A stretch of DNA of 9,469 nt. Origin: an uncultured Lachnospiraceae bacterium (GTDB lineage Bacteria; Bacillota; Clostridia; Lachnospirales; Lachnospiraceae). The stretch spans positions 1 to 9,469 of the forward strand of contig CALEFO010000005.1 of NCBI GenBank assembly GCA_937877165.1, written 5' to 3'. This document shows, in pieces, positions 1 to 6,260 of this stretch (its first letter is position 1; every line of letters starts with the position of its first letter). The position numbers and the translations under genes are program-made. A model generated the notes under the pieces. The model was not told the DNA's origin. It was given only the letters and a program-made list of their open reading frames with translations, and searched no databases.

Positions 1-47
1 AAAGAAAAGCCTCACAAACCTTGATTTTACAAGATTTGTAAGGCTTT
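1..47 (-). terminator. Intrinsic terminator of the tRNA-Ala gene
   Basis: On the minus strand an 18-bp stem (arms at 30-47 and 6-23, with two G-T wobbles) closes a six-base loop and is followed at once by TTTTCTTT. It starts 8 bases after the tRNA 3' end, so it is a classic Rho-independent terminator for the tRNA transcript. Confidence 0.9.
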
Positions 48-55
48 CTCATGGA

Positions 56-128
56 TGGAGATGACGGGGATCGAACCCGCGACCTCCAGATTGCGAACCT
101 GGCGCTCTCCCAGCTGAGCTACATCCCC
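56..128 (-). tRNA. tRNA-Ala, anticodon CGC
   Basis: The minus strand folds into a complete 73-base cloverleaf: 7-bp acceptor stem, 4-bp D stem, 5-bp anticodon stem with loop TTCGCAA, 5-base variable loop, and T arm with GGTTCGATCCC. The anticodon is CGC (93-95), which reads the alanine codon GCG. The acceptor stem contains a G3-U70 wobble, the identity mark of alanine tRNAs, which agrees with the anticodon. The discriminator base is A. The 3' CCA is not encoded: TCC follows the discriminator, so the end must be added by the CCA-adding enzyme. The gene has its own promoter and terminator, so it is a single-gene unit. Confidence 0.96.
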
Positions 129-146
129 ATATCGGGAACAGGTAAA

Positions 147-176
147 AGTATAGCACCATCCTGCCAGGAAAGTCCA
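147..176 (-). promoter_or_regulatory. Probable promoter of tRNA-Ala
   Basis: The minus strand shows TATACT (147-152) preceded by TGC, an extended -10. A -35-like TGGACT (171-176) lies 18 bases upstream. The predicted start is near 140, about a dozen bases before the mature tRNA. Position, spacing and the extended -10 all fit a sigma-A-type housekeeping promoter. Confidence 0.7.
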
Positions 177-211
177 CGATTATTTTTAACGATCCGGCTC
201 ATGTTAATTTC

Positions 212-257
212 AAGAAGGAGGGGACCGCCTGTAGGCAAGTGTCAACGCCTCCGTCTT
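212..257 (-). other. Inverted repeat behind folT, possible weak terminator
   Basis: Just after the folT stop codon the minus strand can form a 9-bp stem with one mismatch (arms 248-257 and 212-221), enclosing a small GCC/GGC hairpin at 227-236. The pyrimidine stretch after it is TCTT rather than a T-run, so termination here would be inefficient. It may be a weak terminator, an mRNA-end stabiliser or chance. Confidence 0.3.
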
Positions 258-259
258 CC

Positions 260-841
260 TTACTTCCGGTCTCTCCAATACTTCTTCGCAGCCTTCTGCA
301 CCGCGGTCAGAACGGCGAACAGAACCACCGTGTCAATCGGCAGCTGGATGAGATTGGAGACGACCCGGTGCGGCAGAAGGGCCCAGAAGCCCTTTCCGTA
401 CAGCATATCCAGCCACAGGGTATTGAGCCCGACATTGACGATGAGCTTGACCAGAATCTCCGGCACGAGCACCCGCCAGAAGGTCACCTTCTTATGATAA
501 AGGAAGAGACCGAAGATCACTGCCGCAGCCGCCGCGCTGATGGAGAAGCCCGGAAAGAAGCTTCCGTCCGGATTGATGAGAAACTTCAGGAAATCCATCA
601 CCGCACCGAAGACGCCTCCGACCACCGGTCCCATCAGATAATCCACCATCAGGTTCGGAATCTCCGAAACACCGATCTTCATGTAGGGACTCAGGCGGAT
701 CGAGCCGACGAAGCTAAGAACTACCGACAATGCCCCCATGACACCACAGAAGACAATGTTCCGCAGCTCCTTGAATTCCTCTGCCGAGCTGATCCAGATG
801 TTTCTGTTCACTTTCTGATCGTTGTCTGCCTTTTTTTCCAT
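260..841 (-). CDS. folT: Folate-family ECF transporter substrate-binding (S) component, FolT-like
   Basis: This is the membrane S component that would bind folate and pair with the shared EcfA/A'/T module, which is not in this window. The 193-residue protein is of usual length for the family. It has a charged N-terminus (about 1-27) followed by several hydrophobic segments (about 28-48, 65-85, 98-115, 122-140, 160-183). The stretch NTLWLDMLYGKGF near residues 140-152, with the following LPHRVVSNLIQLPI, is what I recognise from folate-type S components. The reading frame is open upstream to 895. I chose ATG at 841 because an ideal AAAGGAGG ends 7 bases before it, and the upstream codons lie in a riboswitch hairpin. 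A THF-type riboswitch precedes the gene, which independently supports folate as the substrate. Confidence 0.9.
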   Translation of the reverse strand: MEKKADNDQKVNRNIWISSAEEFKELRNIVFCGVMGALSVVLSFVGSIRLSPYMKIGVSEIPNLMVDYLMGPVVGGVFGAVMDFLKFLINPDGSFFPGFSISAAAAAVIFGLFLYHKKVTFWRVLVPEILVKLIVNVGLNTLWLDMLYGKGFWALLPHRVVSNLIQLPIDTVVLFAVLTAVQKAAKKYWRDRK

Positions 842-848
842 AAAAATA

Positions 849-886
849 CCTCCTTTGCGCAGGTATTCCGTACCGCACAAAGGAGG
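849..886 (-). promoter_or_regulatory. Riboswitch expression platform: hairpin burying the folT ribosome binding site
   Basis: A 12-bp stem (arms 875-886 and 849-860, one G-T wobble) is extended by GGTA/TACC inside the loop. Its 3' arm contains the whole AAAGGAGG (849-856) of folT, so ribosome access is blocked when the hairpin forms. The hairpin is followed by TATTTTT, so it could also act as an intrinsic terminator just before the ATG at 841. Its place between the aptamer and the gene makes it the likely regulatory output of the riboswitch. Which mode applies, translation or termination, cannot be decided from sequence. Confidence 0.8.
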
Positions 887-907
887 CTTTTGCACTCATT
901 TTATGCA

Positions 908-1046
908 GCAGCGGGATGCGAAACGAACACCGTAGACAGACCTCTCTGTCTTTCGTCCGCAGGACAACTCCCTGTTCCCACGGCACTTCAGGATCTTTGT
1001 CAGAAAGCATTTCCGGCAAAGTCCAACGCGTTCATTCCTACTCTGC
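908..1046 (-). ncRNA. THF (tetrahydrofolate) riboswitch aptamer
   Basis: Known of the class: it senses reduced folates and commonly controls folate transport and synthesis genes in Firmicutes. Seen on the minus strand, in order: P1 GCAG (1046-1043), AGTAGG, P2 AATGAAC (1036-1030), GCGTT (1029-1025), ACGAA (956-952), P4 AGACAGA/TCTGTCT (951-934), CGGT (932-929), the P2 partner GTTCGTT (928-922), the CGCATCCCG junction, and P1 CTGC (911-908). The blocks AGTAG, GCGTT, ACGAA, GGT and GCATCC match my memory of the THF consensus in order and pairing. The part between GCGTT and ACGAA is longer than usual and forms its own stems. The downstream gene is a FolT-like transporter. No convincing dedicated promoter was found upstream. 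Confidence 0.85.
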
Positions 1047-1059
1047 AACGTTCTGATTA

Positions 1060-1107
1060 ATTCAGCAACACCCGGGATTTCCGCAGGGAAATCGGGGTGT
1101 GCTGAAT
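1060..1107. repeat. Large 20-bp hairpin without T-tract, behind the ftsZ-small ORF unit
   Basis: The arms are 1060-1066/1101-1107 (7 bp), 1068-1073/1095-1100 (6 bp) and 1076-1082/1087-1093 (7 bp), with a one-base bulge, a small internal loop and a GCAG tetraloop. It lies 24 bases after the stop codon of the small gene and just before the riboswitch. Neither strand has a T-run after the stem, so it is not a textbook intrinsic terminator. It may still end or protect the ftsZ transcript. Confidence 0.7.
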
Positions 1108-1131
1108 GGTTACACAACTTCTTGTATCCTG

Positions 1132-1353
1132 TCAGGCCTGACTGATCTTGTCCATGATCCCGGAGGCGATTCCGCACCGGTCCGGCATCTTGCTGCCGTC
1201 CGAGAGGTCTCCCTCCAGTTCAATGTCAAAGCACTGATCCGCGAGCTCCATCAGCTCATCGTCAGAAAGCTCTGCGGCCTGTTCCGCCGACAAGTCAAAT
1301 TCTCTCTTCAGGAACTCCAGTTCCTTCTCCGTAAAGGCAATCATCTGCTTCAC
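1132..1353 (-). CDS. Small acidic hypothetical protein following ftsZ
   Basis: I do not recognise a named family. The 73-residue product is strongly acidic (19 D/E against 7 K/R), has no signal peptide or membrane segment, and looks alpha-helical through residues 5-48, with alternating leucines and acids such as LSDDELMELADQ. It has two cysteines (41 and 60). The start is taken as GTG at 1353: an in-frame TGA lies 9 bases upstream and GAGG sits 4 bases before the GTG. ATG at 1344 is an alternative with a worse-placed ribosome site. The gene begins 21 bases after the ftsZ stop with no terminator between, so it is probably cotranscribed with ftsZ. That does not prove a role in division. Confidence 0.65.
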   Translation of the reverse strand: MKQMIAFTEKELEFLKREFDLSAEQAAELSDDELMELADQCFDIELEGDLSDGSKMPDRCGIASGIMDKISQA

Positions 1354-1374
1354 ACAGCCTCAATGGATTCCTGT

Positions 1375-2769
1375 TTACATGTTATTGCTGTCGTCATCAT
1401 TGTCCTTGCGGGACAGGAAGGACGGGATCACGATATTCTGGGTGTCCCCTGTGTGGATGCTGCCCGGGTTAAAGTGGTACTGCGGTGCCTGATATCTGGG
1501 CTGCGCAGCCTGCTGACCGGTTCCAGGTACGCCGTATCCCTGACCTGCATTCTGCTGCGGCTGCGCGTAGGCTCCCTGTGAAGGAACACTGTAAGCCGGT
1601 GCTGCTCCCTGGCCCGCGCTGTACTGCGCGCCATAGTTCGTTCCAGCGGGCTGGCCGTTCTGAACAAAGCCCTGGCGCTGGCCCTGATTCTGCTGCGGCT
1701 GCGCGTAAGGATTCGGCTGGAAGCCTCCCTGTACTCCCTGGAAGGTCGGGTTCGGCGTGAAGGGCTTCTTCATGAACGGATTCTGCTGCGCCTCGGGCTC
1801 TTCCTTCTTTTTCTGCTGGCGCTGGCCGATACCGGTTGCAATCACCGTAACATTGCAGCTGTCCGCATTGGACTCATCGTACTTCGCACCGAAGATAACG
1901 TTGATGTCATCGCCGGTGATGTCGCGGATATAGGAAGCGGCATCATTGGCATCGAACAGGGAAATGTCACCGGAAATGTTCAGGATCACATCCGTTGCGC
2001 CGTCAATGGAGGTCTCCAGAAGAGGAGATTCCACGGCCATCTTCACGGCCTCGGTTGCCTTGTCGTCGCCCTTGCCGAAGCCGATGCCGACATGAGCAAT
2101 GCCCTTGTCGCGCATAACGGTCTGCACATCCGCAAAGTCCAGATTGATGATGGACGGAACATTGATCAGATCCGTGATTCCCTGAACAGCCTGCTGCAGG
2201 ACCTCATCCGCCTTGCGCAGCGCATCCGGAAGGGTCGTTCTGCGGTCCATGATCTCCAGCAGACGGTCATTCGGAATCACGATCAGCGTATCGACGTTGG
2301 GGGTGATGTTCTCGATGCCGGACATTGCCTTCTGCATTCTTGCCCTTGCCTCGAAGCTGAACGGCTTTGTGACAACGCCGACAGTCAGGATTCCCTGCTC
2401 CTTGGCAAGCTTTGCAACAACGGGAGCCGCTCCGGTTCCGGTACCGCCGCCCATGCCGCAGGTGACAAAAACCATATCCGCACCCTTGAGCGCTGCGGTG
2501 ATCTCCTCCGCGCTCTCCTCGGCGGCCTTCTTGCCGACCTCGGGATTTGCGCCTGCTCCCAGACCCCTTGTCAGCTTCGCTCCGATCTGGAGAAGCTTCG
2601 GTGCCTTGCAGCGCTGCAGAGCCTGCACATCGGTATTCACACCGATGAATTCCACTCCGCTGATTTCCTCTTCCACCATCCGGTTTACTGCGTTGTTTCC
2701 GGCTCCGCCAACACCTACGACGATAATTCTGCAAGCGGTTTCGTTTTCGTCTGTTTTGATCTCCAGCAC
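1375..2769 (-). CDS. ftsZ: Cell division protein FtsZ
   Basis: FtsZ is a tubulin-like GTPase that polymerises into the cytoplasmic ring at the division site and recruits the divisome. The 464-residue protein shows the nucleotide-binding GVGGAGNNAVNRM (19-31), the tubulin signature GGGTGTG (107-113) and the T7 synergy loop NLDFADV (209-215), which completes the GTPase site of the next subunit. A Q/N/P/G-rich linker (about 318-444) leads to the C-terminal peptide NIVIPSFLSRK (445-455), the docking site for membrane anchors and regulators. The length exceeds the usual 350-390 because of the long linker, and the protein ends in an acidic DNDDD tail. Translation starts at GTG, with AAGGAGG 7 bases upstream. 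A separate promoter probably serves the gene. Confidence 0.99.
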   Translation of the reverse strand: MLEIKTDENETACRIIVVGVGGAGNNAVNRMVEEEISGVEFIGVNTDVQALQRCKAPKLLQIGAKLTRGLGAGANPEVGKKAAEESAEEITAALKGADMVFVTCGMGGGTGTGAAPVVAKLAKEQGILTVGVVTKPFSFEARARMQKAMSGIENITPNVDTLIVIPNDRLLEIMDRRTTLPDALRKADEVLQQAVQGITDLINVPSIINLDFADVQTVMRDKGIAHVGIGFGKGDDKATEAVKMAVESPLLETSIDGATDVILNISGDISLFDANDAASYIRDITGDDINVIFGAKYDESNADSCNVTVIATGIGQRQQKKKEEPEAQQNPFMKKPFTPNPTFQGVQGGFQPNPYAQPQQNQGQRQGFVQNGQPAGTNYGAQYSAGQGAAPAYSVPSQGAYAQPQQNAGQGYGVPGTGQQAAQPRYQAPQYHFNPGSIHTGDTQNIVIPSFLSRKDNDDDSNNM

Positions 2770-2868
2770 GGTAGTGCCTCCTTATGAATTATTTTCTATT
2801 CTTTATCACTTCAGCTGCAATCTATCCCTGCCAGGTTCGGCCTTTGCTTCCTGCCGTTCCAAGCCGGG

Positions 2869-2889
2869 CTCCGAAAAAAAGCCTCGGAG
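2869..2889 (-). other. Small hairpin with T-rich loop in the ftsZ leader
   Basis: CTCCGA and TCGGAG (2884-2889 and 2869-2874) pair around a loop that carries most of a seven-T run; an alternative GGCT/AGCC pairing overlaps it. It lies in the presumed ftsZ leader. The T-run is in the loop rather than after the stem, so it is not a good terminator. A role in attenuation is only a possibility. Confidence 0.3.
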
Positions 2890-2900
2890 TTTACTCAGAA

Positions 2901-2938
2901 ATACGCATTCGTATACAAAGTTTAATATACAATCGTAT
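2901..2938. promoter_or_regulatory. Two related inverted repeats at the ftsZ promoter, possible operator
   Basis: Minus-strand ATACGATTGTAT (2927-2938) overlaps the upstream edge of the -10. ATACGAATGCGTAT (2901-2914) lies at about the transcription start. Both have ATAC/GTAT arms, and their centres are about 25 bp apart. Such a pair would suit a dimeric repressor, but no regulator gene is in the window and the sites are AT-rich, so chance is possible. Confidence 0.35.
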
Positions 2939-2952
2939 TCCGGAATAATCAA
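2924..2952 (-). promoter_or_regulatory. Probable ftsZ promoter
   Basis: TTGATT (2947-2952) and TATATT (2924-2929) are separated by exactly 17 bases, a good match to a sigma-A-type promoter. It lies in the 210-base ftsQ-ftsZ gap and predicts a start near 2917 with a leader of about 150 bases. It would let ftsZ be expressed apart from the upstream wall genes. Confidence 0.65.
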
Positions 2953-2979
2953 TAAATAAACGGACGGTTCACGTTCTTT

Positions 2980-3756
2980 TCACGATTTTTCCGTAAATGT
3001 AACCTGCCCCGTGTCCGGTGTGAAATCCGCCATCTCGAGCGTTCCTGCTTTACCCTCCAGCGACGGCAGGATTTTCGAAAGATTGGAAATCTTTTCGTCC
3101 ATGTACTCATCCTCGCCAAGGTTCACGCACACATCGCCGAAATAGGCGCTGATTTTGCTGCCGCTCCCGACGTAGATCCGGTCCGCGCTCAGCCCATACT
3201 TGCCAAAGAGCTGTGTCGTCTCCAGAATCCTTGCAAAAATCGTTTCGTCCTCCACCGGAAGACTCTCATTCAGAACGATGTGGTCAAACGAAAGTCCGGT
3301 TACCTCCGGCACGTCATCCATTTTCTCCGAAGAGGACTCCACCACCATTCCGTTCCGGTCAAAATACATGTATCTGCCCAGATAGGTCACGTATCCGGCC
3401 AGCGACTTCTCGTACACTGTGATGTGAATGGTGTCATGTGAAACCACCTCCACGTCCATGGACTCCACAAACGGCACGTCCTTGATCGGCTGATTCTTGT
3501 AGCGCCAGGACAGGATCATAGAGTTGTCTCCAAGGAACCCGCCCATTGCAAACTTCTCCACCTCTTCGTCCGTGTAATGCGTGCTCCCTTCCACAGTGAC
3601 ATACCGCACCTTGAAGTAGGCAATGAAAAAAACGGCCGCCAAAAGCACTGCACCGAGGATCAAAGCGAAAATCAGCCGGAACCGGTTGCGCCTCCTTCGG
3701 ATCTGATCCTGAATGTACAGACTTGCATCCTCGTAATCCTCCCGCGTCCTTCTCAT
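2980..3756 (-). CDS. ftsQ: Cell division protein FtsQ/DivIB
   Basis: This is a bitopic divisome protein that binds FtsL/DivIC-type partners and helps control septal wall synthesis. The 258-residue product has a basic cytoplasmic N-terminus (RRRRNR near 20-25), one membrane segment (about 28-48) and an extracellular POTRA domain (about 49-117, starting KVRYVTVEGSTHYTDEEV). The beta domain follows, including GRYMYFDRNGMVVE (127-140). Length and order fit the family. The frame is open upstream to 4002, but that part is a shadow of ftsW. ATG at 3756 is chosen because it overlaps the ftsW stop as ATGA and has AGGGGG 7-8 bases upstream. The overlap implies translational coupling to ftsW. Confidence 0.96.
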   Translation of the reverse strand: MRRTREDYEDASLYIQDQIRRRRNRFRLIFALILGAVLLAAVFFIAYFKVRYVTVEGSTHYTDEEVEKFAMGGFLGDNSMILSWRYKNQPIKDVPFVESMDVEVVSHDTIHITVYEKSLAGYVTYLGRYMYFDRNGMVVESSSEKMDDVPEVTGLSFDHIVLNESLPVEDETIFARILETTQLFGKYGLSADRIYVGSGSKISAYFGDVCVNLGEDEYMDEKISNLSKILPSLEGKAGTLEMADFTPDTGQVTFTEKS

Positions 3757-5123
3757 GCCGCATCCCCCTGCCGGCTGTTTCGCGCCACATTGAGCACGAG
3801 TCCGATTTCCGCCAGAAGAATCATGATGGACGAACCTCCGTAGGAGAAAAACGGAAGCGTTACACCGGTATTCGGAATTGAATTCGTCACAACAGCGATA
3901 TTCAGGATCACCTGCACCGCAATGTGGACCATGACGCCCACCGTGATGAGCGAACCAAACAGATCGCTGGCATGCGTTGCAACAACCATCATGCGCCAGC
4001 ACAGGATGATGAACAGCATGATGATGGAAAGCGCGCCGAACAGTCCCAGCTCCTCACAGATAATGGAGAAAATCATGTCGTTCTGCGCCTCGGGGATGTA
4101 GCCGAGCTTCTGCATGCTCTGTCCAAGACCCTTGCCGAAAATTCCGCCTGATCCGATGCCGTACAATCCCTGCAGGACCTGAAAGCCCTTGCCATCTGCA
4201 TAGGCCGAAGGATCCAGCCACACCAGGATACGTTGGATACGGAAGGTTCCGCCCGCACCTCCTGACTTCATCGCCCAGAACACAATACCAGCCGCAAGCA
4301 CCACCACCAAAGCCGCCAATACGAAATATCTCCGGTAGTCCTCTGCTGTCACAAAGAGCATGCCAGCCGCAATCACCAGTACGATAATGGCCGAGCTCAG
4401 GTTGCTCGTAATGCCGTAAATCATTGCCGCTTCCACCACGGCAGGAGCCAGGATGGTGAAAATTCCCTTCCATGTCTGCAGAGTTCTCTGCGTCACTCTG
4501 CTCAGCCACACCGCCGTCATGATAATCACTGCGAACTTCGAAATCTCTGCAGGCTGAACCGAAATCGGTCCGATGTAAATCCAGCGTTTCGCGCCGTTCA
4601 CCATCGTTCCAAACGGAATGATCAAAACAATCATGCCAAGGGAAAACACGTAAAGGAACAGATAAACCTTCTTCCAGAATTTCAACGGAATCCTGGAAAC
4701 TGCCACCATTCCGGCCAGGCCCATCAGGGAGGAAGCAAGCTGCCTCTTCAGGTAATGCGCCGAATCGCCGAAGTCCAGTCCCGCCTCGTAGGAGCTCGTG
4801 GAATACAGCATCACAAGGCCGAACGCCAGAAAGAACAAAACGATGAAAATCAGCGTGTAATCCTGCGTCGGTTCCTTCTTCCTTGTCCGGACCGCGTAGA
4901 GCTCTCTCCCATTTCTGTTCGAAGAGCGATTCCCTGTGCGCTGCGGATTCGGATTCCTACGATTTCCTGTTGCGTTTCCGGCAGAACCGCTGCGCGGTGT
5001 TCCATGTGCAGTTTTCCCGTTTCTGCCTTGCGACATTTCTTTCAGAGATTCCTTTCCTGTTCTGCCGCGCCGCGCCTTTATCCAGCGGCGGAATTTTCCA
5101 AAAGAGCAATTTCCTTTCTGCAT
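3753..5123 (-). CDS. ftsW: Lipid II polymerase FtsW (SEDS family)
   Basis: FtsW is a polytopic glycosyltransferase that polymerises lipid II into septal glycan together with its class B penicillin-binding protein. Family marks: GAKRWIYIGPISVQPAEISK (177-196), GFQVLQGLYGIGSGGIFGKG (313-332), IPEAQNDMIFSIICEELG (343-360) with the SEDS catalytic-type aspartate at 349, and NTGVTLPFFSYGGSS (418-432). About ten hydrophobic segments follow the first near 89-107. The 456-residue form carries about 85 basic, polar, low-complexity residues before the first membrane segment. The start is uncertain: ATG at 5123 has GGAG only 3 bases away, and ATG at 5036 has no well-placed site. SpoVE, the sporulation paralogue, cannot be excluded, but the neighbours favour FtsW. 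It starts about 40 bases after mraY and overlaps ftsQ. Confidence 0.95.
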   Translation of the reverse strand: MQKGNCSFGKFRRWIKARRGRTGKESLKEMSQGRNGKTAHGTPRSGSAGNATGNRRNPNPQRTGNRSSNRNGRELYAVRTRKKEPTQDYTLIFIVLFFLAFGLVMLYSTSSYEAGLDFGDSAHYLKRQLASSLMGLAGMVAVSRIPLKFWKKVYLFLYVFSLGMIVLIIPFGTMVNGAKRWIYIGPISVQPAEISKFAVIIMTAVWLSRVTQRTLQTWKGIFTILAPAVVEAAMIYGITSNLSSAIIVLVIAAGMLFVTAEDYRRYFVLAALVVVLAAGIVFWAMKSGGAGGTFRIQRILVWLDPSAYADGKGFQVLQGLYGIGSGGIFGKGLGQSMQKLGYIPEAQNDMIFSIICEELGLFGALSIIMLFIILCWRMMVVATHASDLFGSLITVGVMVHIAVQVILNIAVVTNSIPNTGVTLPFFSYGGSSIMILLAEIGLVLNVARNSRQGDAA

Positions 5124-5163
5124 TTGCTCCGATCATGCCTCGTGCAGACCCTGGCAAATACTC

Positions 5164-6135
5164 TCACCACAGTCCCAGAAGAGCTACGGCACCAAGGAGA
5201 ACCGTAATAATCGTAAACAGGGCAACGACCTGCACCTCGCTGTAGCCGCCGAGCTCGAAGTGATGATGGATCGGTGCCATGCGGAACAGACGCTTTCCAT
5301 GTGTTTTCTTGAAATAAGCAACCTGCAGGATGACCGAGACAACCTCCAGAAGGTAGATGAAACCCACAATCGGGATGAACAGCGGCAGCTGCAGCGTATA
5401 GGAAATGCCGACCACGAAGCCGCCCAGGGCAAGAGACCCGGTGTCCCCCATGAAAACCTTCGCCGGATGCGCATTGTATAAAAGAAAGCCAAGGAGCGCA
5501 CCGATCATGGCTCCGCCTGCCGCAGATACGCCGCTTCCCGCACACGCCGCTGCGATGGTAAAAAACAGGGCAACCGCAATCGTCACACACGTGGACAGGC
5601 CGTCCACTCCATCCGTGAAGTTAGTTCCGTTGACCGTAGCAATGGCAATGAAAACCAGGGCCGGGAAACTTAAAATACCGAGATTCAGTACCATGCCTTC
5701 TGCAAACGGAACCTTCATGGAAAGCTCGATTTCATTGAAGAAAACCAGAATCAGACCGAACACAATGGAGATAACGATCTGCAGCGCCATCTTCTGCTTC
5801 ACGGAAAGTCCGTCACTGCTCCTCTTCTTCACCTTCAGAAAGTCATCAATGAAGCCAACCAGTCCAAAGCCCAGCGTAAGAAACAGAACGGGAAGAACCT
5901 CCGGATCCTTTCCGGCAAAAATCAGGCAGGAAACCGTAAGCCCGGCGAGAATCATCAGACCACCCATATTCGGTGTTCCCGTCTTCGTCAGATGGCTCTT
6001 GGGGCCATCATCCCGCTCGGTCTGCTGAGCCTTCAGCTTGATTAGCTCCGGAATCAGGAATTTTCCGGAAACAGCAGCTACCGCAAAAGCGATCAGCATC
6101 GGAATTGTAATGTTCATAAAAGTACTAAGATTCAT
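5164..6135 (-). CDS. mraY: Phospho-N-acetylmuramoyl-pentapeptide-transferase MraY
   Basis: MraY transfers phospho-MurNAc-pentapeptide from UDP to undecaprenyl phosphate at the inner face of the membrane, giving lipid I. The 323-residue protein matches the 320-325 usual in Firmicutes and has about ten membrane segments. Motifs: TPNMGG (54-59), the Asp-Asp pair in GFIDDF (97-98), NFTDGVDG (172-179), PAKVFMGDTGS with Asp231, and IHHHFE (289-294), all known for the active site. The frame is open upstream to 6231. I chose ATG at 6135 because AAAGGA lies 8 bases before it and the length then fits the family. murE and murF do not separate it from the upstream penicillin-binding protein gene, and murD does not follow it. 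Confidence 0.98.
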   Translation of the reverse strand: MNLSTFMNITIPMLIAFAVAAVSGKFLIPELIKLKAQQTERDDGPKSHLTKTGTPNMGGLMILAGLTVSCLIFAGKDPEVLPVLFLTLGFGLVGFIDDFLKVKKRSSDGLSVKQKMALQIVISIVFGLILVFFNEIELSMKVPFAEGMVLNLGILSFPALVFIAIATVNGTNFTDGVDGLSTCVTIAVALFFTIAAACAGSGVSAAGGAMIGALLGFLLYNAHPAKVFMGDTGSLALGGFVVGISYTLQLPLFIPIVGFIYLLEVVSVILQVAYFKKTHGKRLFRMAPIHHHFELGGYSEVQVVALFTIITVLLGAVALLGLW

Positions 6136-6260
6136 AGATTCCTTCCTTTCTGCAGTCCGCTCACTCCAGATACTGGCTGCCTCGGCTATCGCAAGCAAGT
6201 GTGCATGGATCACCGGCCGGCCTGTGCCCAAATATGAGAAAAACCGTCTTCCTGCCGCTT

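Noticed and set aside
842..895. Upstream start of folT at 895
   Set aside because: The extra codons encode the regulatory hairpin, and the ideal AAAGGAGG points to ATG at 841.
239..1060. Plus-strand open frame of 273 codons opposite folT and the riboswitch
   Set aside because: It runs through folT and the structured leader on the opposite strand. The product is H/D/R-rich with no recognisable domain.
714..1177. Two minus-strand frames covering the riboswitch and hairpin region
   Set aside because: The sequence is better explained by RNA structure (THF aptamer, sequestering hairpin), and one of the frames overlaps folT in another frame.
1549..1707. Exact 21-base direct repeat as a recombination or attachment site
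   Set aside because: Both copies encode the same AQPQQN segment in the FtsZ linker, and ordinary low-complexity coding explains it.
2869..2889. Terminator between ftsQ and ftsZ
   Set aside because: The seven-T run lies mostly in the loop of the 6-bp hairpin rather than after a stem, so it does not fit an intrinsic terminator. It was kept only as a low-confidence leader hairpin.
2092..2959. Overlapping plus-strand frames opposite ftsZ
   Set aside because: ftsZ on the minus strand carries all family motifs. These frames are shadows with no domain content.
3757..4002. N-terminal extension of ftsQ by 82 codons
   Set aside because: The extension lies within ftsW in another frame and is Cys/His-rich nonsense. 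The ATGA overlap start at 3756 gives the family length.
6136..6231. N-terminal extension of mraY by 32 codons
   Set aside because: ATG at 6135 has the better ribosome site and gives the family's usual length and hydrophobic start.
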